A stretch of DNA of 64,000 nucleotides from Paenalicyclobacillus mengziensis (GTDB lineage Bacteria > Bacillota > Bacilli > Alicyclobacillales > Alicyclobacillaceae), in the NCBI RefSeq assembly GCF_017298635.1, contig NZ_CP071182.1:3262001-3326000 (forward strand), in the 5' to 3' direction. Below are positions 26,703 to 35,433 of this stretch, piece by piece. Position 1 is the first letter of the stretch; each line of letters starts with the position of its first letter. The notes under the pieces are model-generated. The model saw nothing but the letters and a program-made list of their open reading frames with translations, was not told where the DNA came from and did not search any database. Both the position numbers and the translations under genes were made by a program.

Positions 26703-26729
26703 ATAAAAAGACTCGCAAGAGCGAGTCTA
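26703..26729 (-). terminator. Hairpin with T-run between uvrC and sdhC
   Basis: GACTCGC-tctt-GCGAGTC then TTTTTATT on the minus strand. It sits about 105 bases after the uvrC stop by position and just upstream of sdhC, so on the minus strand it lies before uvrC: it would stop transcripts arriving from sdh-distal DNA. Since sdh is transcribed away from it, the natural reading is that it ends nothing from sdhC and isolates sdhC from the uvrC-side transcript reading the same strand. Confidence 0.7.
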
Positions 26730-26833
26730 GCATAAATTCTGGTTGAATTGGGTGAATTGTGATATAGCTAAAACCGACTAGCATGCTTCAACAAAGGTAC
26801 CATACGTATGCGTCATGCAGACCCCCGTCTATC

Positions 26834-28618
26834 TTACCCGTTCGTAGACACGCCTGCCAAATGGTCTATGATGGTTTTTGCCAGGTTTTCTCCAAGACCG
26901 AGCTCTCGGAACACTGCCACATCCGCCTCTCGAATTGCCCGAACAGACCCGAAATGACTGAGCAGGAGTTTCCGACGTGCCGGACCGATGCCTGGAATTT
27001 CGTCCAATACTGATGCGAGGCCTGTCTTCTTTCGCGTCTGTCGATGAAAAGTAATGGCGTACCTGTGTACTTCATCCTGAACCCGTTCTAGCAAATAAAA
27101 GGCTTGTGAGTGTCTGTCAATCGCAACCGGAGTGCCCTCATGCATGAAGAACAATTGATTCGTTTTGTGTCGGTTGTCCTTGGCGAGACCGCAGACCGGG
27201 ACATCAAGGTCGAGCTCATTCTCGAGAATGTCCAAGACCGCCTCGAGGTGTGTCTTACCGCCATCGACCACAACCAGGTCCGGGAGCGGCAACTTGTCCT
27301 TCAGCACCCGAGTATACCGGCGTCGAACGACTTCTCGCATCGACTCGTAGTCATCCGGACCTTTTACACTCCGTATCTTGTATTTCCGGTATTCGGATCG
27401 TGCCGGCTGGCCGTCAATAAAAGTAACCATGGCTGCAACCGGATCGGTCCCCTGAATATTTGAGTTATCAAACGCCTCAATGCGTGAAGGTGTCGGGACT
27501 CCGAGGATTTCTCCAAGTTGAATCACAGCCCCGAGGGTGCGGTCCATGTCTCGTTCCATCAAGCGTAAACGCTCTTCAAGAACCAACTTGGCGTTTTCGT
27601 TTGCAAGGTCGACGAGCTGTCGTTTCATGCCTCGAACGGGCTGCAGACATTTCGCATGCAACCAGTCTTGCAGCGGTCCACTCTCCACTCCTGACGGCAA
27701 TAATACCTCTCTCGGCACATCAGCCGTCTGGTAATAGAACTGCTCCACGTAGGACATGAAATCCTCGGCAGGGTCGCCGTAGTGGCGCATGACGTTGACG
27801 GATCGCTCAATCAGTTTCCCACTGCGCACGTAAAAGACCTGAATACAGAGCAGCCCCTTATCGGCGGCGAAACCGAACACATCACGGTCCACATCGTCTG
27901 TTACGCTGACCTTCTGCTGTTCCATGACCCGTTCGATGTGGGCTATCAAGTCACGCAGTTCCTTCGCGCGCTCGAAATTCAGACGCTCTGCTTCCGTTTC
28001 CATCTGGGTGCGCAGATTTTTTACAATCTCACGGTGACCGCCGCTGAGAAAATGGGCAATCTCGGACACAATTTCATCATACTTCTGTTCTGGTACGACA
28101 AATTCGCAGGGGGCCAAACACTGGCCGATGTGATAATACAAACACACCTTTTTCTTCAGTTTTTTGCACTTTCTTAGCGGATAAAGACGTTCCAGAAGCT
28201 TTTTGGTCTCAGTCGCTGAGCTCGCGTTCGGGTACGGGCCGAAATACTTGGCCTTATCTTTTTTGACCTTGCGAACAATCTCGAGCCGCGGGTGTACTTC
28301 ATGGGTAATCTTGATGTACGGATAAGCCTTGTCGTCCCGCAGCATGATGTTGTATTGCGGGGTGTGCTGCTTAATCAGGTTACATTCCAGCAGCAACGCC
28401 TCAACCACTGTATCCGTAACGATGTATTCAAAATCAACGATGTTCGAGACCAGTAATTGCGTCTTCCTGTCGTGCGATCCGGTAAAGTAGGACCGCACAC
28501 GGTTCTTCAACACCTTCGCCTTGCCGACGTAAATGATGCGCCCGCTCGCATCCTTCATCATGTAGACTCCAGGGTTGGCGGGCAGCAAGGCTAGTTTGTT
28601 TTTCAACATTTCGTTCAT
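26834..28618 (-). CDS. uvrC: Excinuclease ABC subunit C
   Basis: Makes both incisions in nucleotide excision repair. 594 residues: GIY-YIG nuclease domain at the N-terminus ([20 protein letters not shown]), cysteine-rich CLAPCEF segment, UVR motif, RNase H-like 5' nuclease domain ([27 protein letters not shown]) and C-terminal helix-hairpin-helix ([20 protein letters not shown]). ATG at 28618 with GGGGGAAG upstream. It lies between the sigma-like gene upstream and sdhCAB downstream by minus-strand coordinates, ending before 26833. Confidence 0.97.
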   Translation of the reverse strand: MNEMLKNKLALLPANPGVYMMKDASGRIIYVGKAKVLKNRVRSYFTGSHDRKTQLLVSNIVDFEYIVTDTVVEALLLECNLIKQHTPQYNIMLRDDKAYPYIKITHEVHPRLEIVRKVKKDKAKYFGPYPNASSATETKKLLERLYPLRKCKKLKKKVCLYYHIGQCLAPCEFVVPEQKYDEIVSEIAHFLSGGHREIVKNLRTQMETEAERLNFERAKELRDLIAHIERVMEQQKVSVTDDVDRDVFGFAADKGLLCIQVFYVRSGKLIERSVNVMRHYGDPAEDFMSYVEQFYYQTADVPREVLLPSGVESGPLQDWLHAKCLQPVRGMKRQLVDLANENAKLVLEERLRLMERDMDRTLGAVIQLGEILGVPTPSRIEAFDNSNIQGTDPVAAMVTFIDGQPARSEYRKYKIRSVKGPDDYESMREVVRRRYTRVLKDKLPLPDLVVVDGGKTHLEAVLDILENELDLDVPVCGLAKDNRHKTNQLFFMHEGTPVAIDRHSQAFYLLERVQDEVHRYAITFHRQTRKKTGLASVLDEIPGIGPARRKLLLSHFGSVRAIREADVAVFRELGLGENLAKTIIDHLAGVSTNG

Positions 28619-28648
28619 TCAGCTCACTTCCCCCAGTCCTTCACTGCC

Positions 28649-30610
28649 CTACTTTACTGCACCGACCACCAATTGCAACTGTCCTTGCGTGTCCTGGACC
28701 CACGCGACTCGGTTGTTATAGGCACCGAACCACACGACCGGTCCGCTCAGGTTGAGCGCCGCGGGTTGCCCAACAGAATCCCCAGTGAGAGGGGACATCA
28801 GCACCTGCCAGCGCGCATTCGTGTTTTTCGCTGGGTTCGGGGTCGTCTCTGCCCACCATAAGTCGCTGTTGTTGCCGATGACCGCAAAGTGATGCTGTCC
28901 GTCCGCCGGTGGCCCAACAAAAATACTCAGATCGCCGTTCCAAGACATCAGATACCAAGCTTCATTCGCATCACTCGTGTTTAGTGACTGGCCGACGACG
29001 CCCCTGAACACGATACCCTCGGAAAAAACTGCAGGGTTTTTCATCAGACCAAAGGGAGCAGGAATCTGATTCGGCTTCGTGAGAGCCTTGAGTGGAATAG
29101 TCCCTGTCAGGTGATAAACCTCTAAAGGCAAACTCACAAGACTTGTGGTCCCCGTATTTTTGCTGCCGGTAGTCGCGTGTGCAGCTGATGTCGTCGTATT
29201 TTTCGTTCCAGTATTTTGTGTTCCAGTATTTTTCGTTCCAGTATTGTTGGGACGATTGGTACCGGTCCCCGGTTTGCCCGCTGTCACGAGCGCTGTATTC
29301 TGAACTGCACCCTGGATGATAACACGGTTATCCCCGGCGGTTACAGCAGCCATCTGCTCGGGACCGGAACCACTCGCGTTGCCTATTGTTTGAACGAGGT
29401 TCGATTCCCCACTTGGCAGATACAAGAGATAAATCTGGGTCACTGTCGACAACGAGGTCCCCGACACCCACCCCACGCTTGCAACCGCCCATTTGCCTGT
29501 CACAGCAAATTGCCACGTATCAATTTTCCAGTCGGACGAACCTGCTTGTTGAGCTTGTTTCTGCGCATCGATGGGTGGCACCATGTCAATCGCAGCTAAC
29601 TGCTGGGCAGCAGATTTAAAATCCTGCCCTTTGTCCGCATATGGCACGTACTGAACCTGGATTGAGGGCCAAGAATTTGCAGACTGGTCGAGCGTTGGCA
29701 AATAAACACCCGTATTCGTAAGCACAATGTGGTTTAGTGAAGTACTGTCAGGTAAACTACTCAGCTTAAACTGAGCATCGATGAATACAGGCAAACCCGA
29801 CAGTGCGCTCGGAAGACCTGCAGTGTCCAGTAACGACGATACAGCGGTCGTCGGGGCCGGGGCATGGCCTGACGTTGCCGTGTGCATCCCCAAATCCACA
29901 GCAGCGATAGAAAAAAGTCCAGTGACCACAGTTGCGTACTTAAGCCACCGAGGCCCCCGGTGCCGACGCTCTGCTCTTACCTCCTGAACTGTTGCTGCAA
30001 CGACCTTCCGAATACGTGTGATAAGAGCGTCCGCTGCTCGAATTTCCTCGACGGCGTTACAGAGTGCATCCATCACGTCCGTAGTCTTGAGCGTGTCATC
30101 GGTACTCTCGCTAAGCGCAGTTTTCGCCAACTCTATCCGTGACGACACGACTCGGCGTGGCAATAGCAAGATTCGGCTAATGTCAGACAGTCCAAGTTCC
30201 GCAATTGCGGATAGCAAGAGGACAACCCGCATCTCTAACGGGAGATGACTGACCGCCTGTGATAAGGCGCTCCGACCCGGGGCAAAGGTCGTCGAAGGGC
30301 TCTCAACCGGTGGATGTGTTACGTCTTGTGCACCACCCTTCTCGTTTTCAAGGGGCAAAGGCTGCTTGGTATTTAAACCACGACAAGCAGTGACAACACC
30401 TCCGAACAAGGCGTTCTTATCTGTTAGATAGACGTGTGCCAGGTCCAACCGTCGATATGCCTCCGCGAAAGAACGCACAGTCAGGTCCTGCGCCACCTCT
30501 GAAGAGTCGGTGTACAAGGTCGCGAATTGAAGGACTGCTGTAGCATACGATTCAATCCATTGTTCCATCGTGCGGACTTTCTTATCATCCGTCCGTTGTT
30601 TGCGATTCAC
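28649..30610 (-). CDS. Sigma-factor-like domain fused to a membrane segment and large outer domain
   Basis: 653 residues. About 15-70 resemble sigma region 2 of ECF factors (YATAVLQFATLYTDSSEVAQ, then AEAYRRLD). About 118-170 resemble region 4 (LPLEMRVVLLLSAIAELGLS, then PRRVVSSRIELAKTAL). One membrane helix follows near 225-245, then roughly 400 residues outside, with a low-complexity insert of repeated NTGTKNTGT units (about 450-490) and a beta-rich tail. This matches the layout of ECF factors with C-terminal extensions or of a membrane sensor that has borrowed a sigma fold. GTG with GGAGGG six bases upstream. Flanked by uvrC and a tRNA cluster on the same strand. No anti-sigma gene adjacent. 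Confidence 0.75.
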   Translation of the reverse strand: MNRKQRTDDKKVRTMEQWIESYATAVLQFATLYTDSSEVAQDLTVRSFAEAYRRLDLAHVYLTDKNALFGGVVTACRGLNTKQPLPLENEKGGAQDVTHPPVESPSTTFAPGRSALSQAVSHLPLEMRVVLLLSAIAELGLSDISRILLLPRRVVSSRIELAKTALSESTDDTLKTTDVMDALCNAVEEIRAADALITRIRKVVAATVQEVRAERRHRGPRWLKYATVVTGLFSIAAVDLGMHTATSGHAPAPTTAVSSLLDTAGLPSALSGLPVFIDAQFKLSSLPDSTSLNHIVLTNTGVYLPTLDQSANSWPSIQVQYVPYADKGQDFKSAAQQLAAIDMVPPIDAQKQAQQAGSSDWKIDTWQFAVTGKWAVASVGWVSGTSLSTVTQIYLLYLPSGESNLVQTIGNASGSGPEQMAAVTAGDNRVIIQGAVQNTALVTAGKPGTGTNRPNNTGTKNTGTQNTGTKNTTTSAAHATTGSKNTGTTSLVSLPLEVYHLTGTIPLKALTKPNQIPAPFGLMKNPAVFSEGIVFRGVVGQSLNTSDANEAWYLMSWNGDLSIFVGPPADGQHHFAVIGNNSDLWWAETTPNPAKNTNARWQVLMSPLTGDSVGQPAALNLSGPVVWFGAYNNRVAWVQDTQGQLQLVVGAVK

Positions 30611-30681
30611 GACTGTCCCTCCGAACTATTCGAAACCTTGTCGCTGCTTGATTCTATATTAGAAGACATTAGAAACGTTGA

Positions 30682-30709
30682 AAAGGCGGCTTCAACGGAA
30701 GCCGCCTTT
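30682..30709 (-). terminator. Terminator of the tRNA cluster
   Basis: Perfect 12-bp stem AAAGGCGGCTTC / GAAGCCGCCTTT followed by TTC, 10 bases after tRNA-Lys on the minus strand. Confidence 0.9.
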
Positions 30710-30718
30710 CCATCTGTG

Positions 30719-30794
30719 TGGTGGGTCATGAAGGAATCGAACCTTCAACCTGCCGATTAAGAGTCGGATGCTCTGCCAATTGAGCTAATGACCC
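30719..30794 (-). tRNA. tRNA-Lys (anticodon CTT)
   Basis: Acceptor GGGTCAT/ATGACCC, anticodon stem CCGA/TCGG with loop CTCTTAA giving CTT (codon AAG), GGTTCGATTC T-arm, discriminator A and encoded CCA; 76 bases. Confidence 0.96.
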
Positions 30795-30800
30795 TAATTC

Positions 30801-30875
30801 TGGTGACCCTACGGGGATTCGAACCCCGATTACCGCCGTGAGAGGGCGGCGTCCTAACCATTAGACGATAGGGCC
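30801..30875 (-). tRNA. tRNA-Glu (anticodon CTC)
   Basis: Acceptor GGCCCTA/TAGGGTC, anticodon stem CCGCC/GGCGG with loop CTCTCAC giving CTC (codon GAG), GGTTCGAATC T-arm, discriminator A and encoded CCA; 75 bases. Confidence 0.96.
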
Positions 30876-30877
30876 AT

Positions 30878-30951
30878 TGGCTGCCGAACTAGGATTCGAA
30901 CCTAGACTAACTGATTCAGAGTCAGTCGTGCTACCATTACACCATTCGGCA
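30878..30951 (-). tRNA. tRNA-Gln (anticodon CTG)
   Basis: Acceptor TGCCGAA/TTCGGCA, anticodon stem ACTGA/TCAGT with loop CTCTGAA giving CTG (codon CAG), GGTTCGAATC T-arm, discriminator G and encoded CCA; 74 bases. First of the cluster Gln-Glu-Lys. Confidence 0.96.
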
Positions 30952-30970
30952 TCTCCACTGACAATACGTG

Positions 30971-30999
30971 ATTATACAGACCGACGAAAGGATTGTCAA
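30971..30999 (-). promoter_or_regulatory. Consensus SigA promoter of the tRNA cluster
   Basis: TTGACA at 30999-30994 and TATAAT at 30976-30971 with exactly 17 bases between: a perfect consensus, 20 bases before tRNA-Gln. Confidence 0.92.
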
Positions 31000-31038
31000 C
31001 GCCCGTCAGACACCGGTTGCCGAGTGGATGAAACACTC

Positions 31039-32550
31039 CTATGACCTAGCTTCGCCCTTTGACAATACACCGTTCTCGATTTTGTCCGCCGCAGCCCGGA
31101 GCCTGGCTTGACAAACCTCCCGACCGAGCATAGCCATTACCTCAAACAAACTTGGCCCGCCGGTAACCCCAGTTAGCGCCAACCTCGTCGGGTGTATTAA
31201 TTCTCCGGCCTTCACTCCGAGCTGTGCAATCAATTCTCGGTAGCGCTGCTCTACATTGACAACGGTAAAAGGGAGAACAGTCTCTAACGCATCTGCTGCC
31301 AAGCGTAAACGTGCAGCTGCCTCAGGCTTTTCGAAATACTTCCGGATACCTTTTGCGTCAAAGTCAGTCACGTCTTCAAAATAACACCGTAGACTTTCCA
31401 CCAACTCAGGTAACGTGCGTGCGCGCTCTTGCATTGCACTGACCAAGGTTCTCACCCAGGCTAGCTGTTCGCGCGACATCCCCGATTCAACCCAGCCCCG
31501 CTGTTCCAGGTCGCTCCAGACCGCCTGGAGCACGGTATCCAGGGGCCGCTTTCGCAAATAGTGGGCATTGAGCCATTCCAGTTTCTTAACGTCATAGACG
31601 GCAGCGTGCTTGGCGACACGCTCCAAGTTAAAAACCGACACGGCTTCATCCTGCGACAGCACTTCCCGGTCCTCGCCCGGAGAGAATCCGAGAAGCAGCA
31701 GGTAGTTGACGAGTGCCTCCGGCAGAATTCCCTGCTCCCTGTACTCCTCCACACTTGTGGCACCATGTCGTTTACTCAGCTTGCTCCGATCCGGTGCCAG
31801 AATCATTGGTACATGGGCGAACTTTGGTACCGTAAAACCAAGCGCCTCAAACAGCACGACGTGACGCGGTGTATTCGAGAGATGCTCTTCAGCGCGAATG
31901 ACATGCGTAATGTGCATCAATGCGTCGTCGACGCAGCTCGCGAAGTGATACGTCGGGGTGTTGTCTGTTTTCCACACGATGAAGTCGTCCAGTTCCGTGT
32001 TTTGAAACTCTACGTCACCGCGAATGATATCGTGCACAATCGTGGTGCCCGTATCTGGGCAGCGTAAGCGATAGGCGGCTGGTTCTCCATTCTCCAAGCG
32101 CCGAGCCTGTTGCGCCTTTGACAGATGCCTGCAGCGACCTGAATAGCGTGGCGTTTCGCCTCGCTTTTGGGCGTTTTCGCGGTCTTCGGCCAACTGTTCA
32201 GGCGTACAGAAGCAGGGATAGACCTTGCCCTCGTCGAACAGTCGGTTCAATTGTTCATTGTAGATGTGGTGGCGCAAAGATTGACGATATGGACCGTACT
32301 CACCGCCGACATCTGGCCCCTCATCCCAATCGATTTCCAGCCACCGAAAACTTTCGAGTATCTGTTGATACGACGCCTCAGTGGACCGCTTCTGATCGGT
32401 GTCATCGATGCGCAAAACGAAGACGCCTTGATGCTGCCTGGCAAAAAGCCAATTGAAATAGGCGGTTCGAGCGCCTCCGATGTGCAACGATCCGGTAGGG
32501 CTCGGCGCAAACCTCACCCGCACTGTGTTTTCTGCCGTTGTGTCTGTCAT
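31039..32550 (-). CDS. gltX: Glutamyl-tRNA synthetase
   Basis: Class I synthetase that charges tRNA-Glu and, in Bacilli that use the Gln amidation route, also tRNA-Gln. HIGH motif as SPTGSLHIGGARTA near residue 15 and KMSKS motif as DRSKLSKRHGATS near 245. ATG at 32550 has AAAGGAGA about eight bases upstream (503 residues); the longer frame to 32598 runs through that site. The three tRNA genes directly downstream include two of its presumed substrates. Confidence 0.97.
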   Translation of the reverse strand: MTDTTAENTVRVRFAPSPTGSLHIGGARTAYFNWLFARQHQGVFVLRIDDTDQKRSTEASYQQILESFRWLEIDWDEGPDVGGEYGPYRQSLRHHIYNEQLNRLFDEGKVYPCFCTPEQLAEDRENAQKRGETPRYSGRCRHLSKAQQARRLENGEPAAYRLRCPDTGTTIVHDIIRGDVEFQNTELDDFIVWKTDNTPTYHFASCVDDALMHITHVIRAEEHLSNTPRHVVLFEALGFTVPKFAHVPMILAPDRSKLSKRHGATSVEEYREQGILPEALVNYLLLLGFSPGEDREVLSQDEAVSVFNLERVAKHAAVYDVKKLEWLNAHYLRKRPLDTVLQAVWSDLEQRGWVESGMSREQLAWVRTLVSAMQERARTLPELVESLRCYFEDVTDFDAKGIRKYFEKPEAAARLRLAADALETVLPFTVVNVEQRYRELIAQLGVKAGELIHPTRLALTGVTGGPSLFEVMAMLGREVCQARLRAAADKIENGVLSKGEARS

Positions 32551-32580
32551 GCTCTGATCTCCTTTCCCAAAACGCTTAAG

Positions 32581-32640
32581 CATACCAGCCTGCATCACCA
32601 GTCTGCATCGCTCCTCTAACCATACCAGCCTGCATCGTTA
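32581..32640. repeat. Short direct repeats ahead of gltX
   Basis: CATACCAGCCTGCATC occurs at about 32580-32596 and 32619-32635, and a third shorter copy CCAGTCTGCATCGC lies between them. No tRNA-like T-box core is visible. Confidence 0.8.
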
Positions 32641-32718
32641 TCTGAGTGGATAGTAACAGAGTCTCCGTTGAACACTAAATGCGGTTCTAGACTGTCGCAT
32701 CCATGGAGGTGAGTGTTA

Positions 32719-33072
32719 ATGTCATCTGTCGATAATCGCAACAAAGACCTGTCAGACACTGGTGGAGCCCACGGCGTTGAAAGTGTCAACTCCGGCTCGT
32801 ATCATCCCGGTCCTGTGACCGATGACCACCAGAGTGCAGAATTATCCTATGTACAAGCGCAACAGAACGATTTAATGCTTGAAGAGTTTCCCGACGGACC
32901 TTACGGGGCTGCTAGAAGCGAAGCGCTTGGCAAGTCTACTCCGTGGAAAGAAGGACAGCGCTCGATTTCATCATTTCGCGACCAGAACCCAGCCTTCTCG
33001 GACCGTAAGGTACCCCTACATGAACCTGATACCGACGGAGCACCCAGAGGAACGATTGAAGGTCAAAATTAA
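32719..33072 (+). CDS. Hypothetical hydrophilic protein
   Basis: 117 residues from ATG 32719, which has GGAGGT eight bases upstream; an earlier in-frame GTG (32713) is too close to that site. Sequence is polar and likely disordered, with SSVDNRNKDLSDTGG at the start and a more conserved-looking middle LEEFPDGPYGAARSEAL ... TPWKEGQRSISSF. No membrane segment, signal peptide or known domain. It resembles the small soluble proteins often found in spore formers, but I cannot name a family. Transcribed divergently from gltX. Confidence 0.72.
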   Translation: MSSVDNRNKDLSDTGGAHGVESVNSGSYHPGPVTDDHQSAELSYVQAQQNDLMLEEFPDGPYGAARSEALGKSTPWKEGQRSISSFRDQNPAFSDRKVPLHEPDTDGAPRGTIEGQN

Positions 33073-33396
33073 CCGTCGACGTTCCTACTCATATCTTGTG
33101 TGCGATTTTGTAAACGTGAACGGCACCCATGGCAAGAGCCCGGTTGTTTCACCAAAGACCGGGCCTGTCCCCCATTGCAGGCTGACTTCATGACCGAATC
33201 CGCCCTATTGTACCACGGATCTGCAAATCCCGTGACATCCTGCCATAGCCCCTGATATGCAGTACTCAGTGGAGCGGAGACGACATGGTAAACAAAAAGG
33301 TCAACTTGAGTATCACAAACAAGAGGCCGTTGCACACTCCTCTTGGAGATGTGGCATATCAACGGCCTCTTACTGTGAGAACAAGACTCGAGTCAA
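33073..33396. other. Intergenic region with two hairpins
   Basis: Holds a hairpin GCCCGGT/ACCGGGC at 33138-33164, probably ending the 32719 gene, and a second with arms AAGAGGCCGTTG/CAACGGCCTCTT at about 33323-33373, probably the hisC terminator on the minus strand. A 43-codon open frame at 33285-33416 overlaps the second hairpin and is not credible. Confidence 0.6.
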
Positions 33397-34575
33397 CTAT
33401 TCACCGCCTACGCTAACACTTCGAGGCGGGAGCTTGTAACTGATGACGGAAGTGGCATTGTGCGACTGCACCTCTGCAACTTGCCCCAAAACGCCTTCGA
33501 GCTGCGCCAGGCAGAAATCATTTTCCTCTCGGGTTCCAAAGGTTATCCGTACATATTCGTCCAACCCAGCGAAACCTGCTCGTACCATCACACCACGTTC
33601 CATCAGACGCTCTGTTGTCCATTTCGCATCCCCGGTCTTCATAAGTATGAAGTTTCCTTCCGGAGGAATTGCTTCAACACCGTGCCTCTTCGCCCACGAC
33701 AGAAACTGTTCCCGACTCTCATAGACAAGTTGTTGTGACGCTGCCACATGCTGTACGTCTTCGAGGGCAGCGGCTGCGGCACGCTGGGCGACTCGGTTGA
33801 CATTAAATGGTTCGCGAACGCGGTGTACATAACTCCATACGTCCGGATGAGCCAAGCCGTATCCCACGCGCAAACCAGCAAGTCCGTACAGTTTGGAGAA
33901 CGTGTGTAACGCGACAACTCTTGGGTCAGACAACAATTCTGGCGTCTCAATCAGCCTGTCAGGTTTATTGCTGAAGTCATTGTACGCCAGGTCGACGACA
34001 ACAATCACCTGAGCTGGCAAACGTTCTAGGAGCCATAAGGCGTCAGCGTGCCTGAGATACGTGCCTGTGGGGTTGTTCGGTGAGCACAAATATAAAAGCT
34101 TCGTACGGTCGGTTACTGCGTCAGCCAGTCCAGATACGTCGTATTCAAACCCGGGTCCGAGTGGAACTTGAATCACTTTGGCCTGCATGACAGCTGCGCC
34201 GAAGTTGTATTGCGAAAAAGAAGGAGCAGGAACAACAATCTCATCACCTGGATTCAAAAAGGTCTCGGACAACAGTTTGATGATGTCATCCGAACCATTT
34301 CCAACCAATACCTGCTCGACCGTCACTTGATGGAACTCAGCTATCTCGTCTCGCAAAAGCCGACTCCCACCATCCGGATAATGATGCAGCACAGCCAGTT
34401 CTCGCTGGATGGCCTTCAGCGCCAACGGTGACGGTCCAAGCGCGTTTTCATTTGCGTTCAACTTGATAACACGTTTAAGACCGTACTTCCTGCTCAACTC
34501 GTCATCCGTGAGTCCAGGAACGTACGGTTGAATCCGGTCGATGCCCGGCCGGATTTGCTCTTGTAATCCTGTCAT
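33397..34575 (-). CDS. hisC: Histidinol-phosphate aminotransferase family protein
   Basis: PLP fold-type I aminotransferase, 392 residues. N-terminal PYVPGLTDDELSRKYG and LNANENALGPSP are typical of HisC2-type proteins. PLP contacts are GNGSDDII, SPNNPTGTYLR, DLAYNDF and the lysine in TFSKLYGLAGLRVGYG (about 235). It may act on histidinol phosphate and/or aromatic amino acids; no other his gene is nearby. The last about 12 codons (KLPPRSVSVGGE) lie in a hairpin that resembles the right end of the IS605-type element at 41818-41855, so the C-terminus may have been rewritten by an IS remnant. ATG at 34575 with GGGAGGG upstream. Confidence 0.92.
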   Translation of the reverse strand: MTGLQEQIRPGIDRIQPYVPGLTDDELSRKYGLKRVIKLNANENALGPSPLALKAIQRELAVLHHYPDGGSRLLRDEIAEFHQVTVEQVLVGNGSDDIIKLLSETFLNPGDEIVVPAPSFSQYNFGAAVMQAKVIQVPLGPGFEYDVSGLADAVTDRTKLLYLCSPNNPTGTYLRHADALWLLERLPAQVIVVVDLAYNDFSNKPDRLIETPELLSDPRVVALHTFSKLYGLAGLRVGYGLAHPDVWSYVHRVREPFNVNRVAQRAAAAALEDVQHVAASQQLVYESREQFLSWAKRHGVEAIPPEGNFILMKTGDAKWTTERLMERGVMVRAGFAGLDEYVRITFGTREENDFCLAQLEGVLGQVAEVQSHNATSVISYKLPPRSVSVGGE

Positions 34576-34718
34576 AACCTTCCCTCCCAGGCTTCACGGT
34601 GCTACTCTTCCCACCAACATCTGACTGCAGGACGGTACAACTATACCGTGGATTCTATCACAGGCAAGAAGCACGTCACAATGGGTATTTACCTTAATGG
34701 AACGTATCCACCTCGGAT

Positions 34719-35420
34719 TCAGCGAGACGAGAACGGGGACGCATGAACGCCCGTCCCATCACCTCCGGTGACATTAGGCTCTGCCGATTCGTTGTTGTCG
34801 ACGGGCTCTGTCGATGTGGATGGTTTCGATTTTGTGACCACGCGACCATTGCCGAGACCCGCCGACAAGGAAAATTTTAGTGCTTCTTCCACCGTCAAGT
34901 TACATGGCCGGACCTGATCTTTCGGCACAATCGCTGTAATACCTGCAAACTGGAAGGCATTGGGGATATAGACTGCAACCCGGTCCCCATCGGGATCAAT
35001 GTCCGAGGAGAGATTTTCAGACGTCACAAATCCAAGCATCAAGGCGCGCTCGTCAGGCCACGCAATCAGGACCGTTCTACGAAACCCGCGACGATGCCCA
35101 ATAAGATTATTGACGATTTCCTTAAACATCGAATACAGAGACTTGATGATAGGCAGGCGGCTAAACAATGCATCCATCATTACAAAAATCTGATGACTGA
35201 TGTAGAGGCGCGTTAGTGCCCCAACAAGCGTGATCGCGATCACAACAATCAAAAAACCGGCTCCAGGAAGCTGTGCCCCGACAAGACGGTCGAACTCCGG
35301 TCCAAACCAACTGTCGACAATTTCAAACACAGAAACGACGACCCAGATAACAAGTGCAAATGGAAGGACCGTAACCAGACCGATACCAAAGTATTTTGCA
35401 ATTTGGCGAAGAATGCCCAT
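34719..35420 (-). CDS. DUF502 family membrane protein
   Basis: 233 residues with two membrane helices (FGIGLVTVLPFALVIWVVVS and AGFLIVVIAITLVGALTRLY), then a conserved soluble part with RLPIIKSLYSMFKEIVNNL, FRRTVLIAWPDERALMLGFVTSE and VAVYIPNAFQFAGITAIVP, which is the DUF502 pattern. C-terminal 40 residues are low complexity. Function unknown. ATG at 35420 with AGGTGG about seven bases upstream. Starts 14 bases after the cax stop on the same strand. Confidence 0.88.
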   Translation of the reverse strand: MGILRQIAKYFGIGLVTVLPFALVIWVVVSVFEIVDSWFGPEFDRLVGAQLPGAGFLIVVIAITLVGALTRLYISHQIFVMMDALFSRLPIIKSLYSMFKEIVNNLIGHRRGFRRTVLIAWPDERALMLGFVTSENLSSDIDPDGDRVAVYIPNAFQFAGITAIVPKDQVRPCNLTVEEALKFSLSAGLGNGRVVTKSKPSTSTEPVDNNESAEPNVTGGDGTGVHASPFSSR

Positions 35421-35433
35421 CACAATCCCACCT

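Noticed and set aside
32551-32718. T-box leader for gltX
   Set aside because: No AGGGTGGNACCGCG-like T-box core or specifier stem could be found.
33285-33416. 43-codon open frame with GGAG five bases before ATG
   Set aside because: It overlaps the hisC terminator hairpin and the IS-like hairpin, and its peptide follows the palindrome, not a protein pattern.
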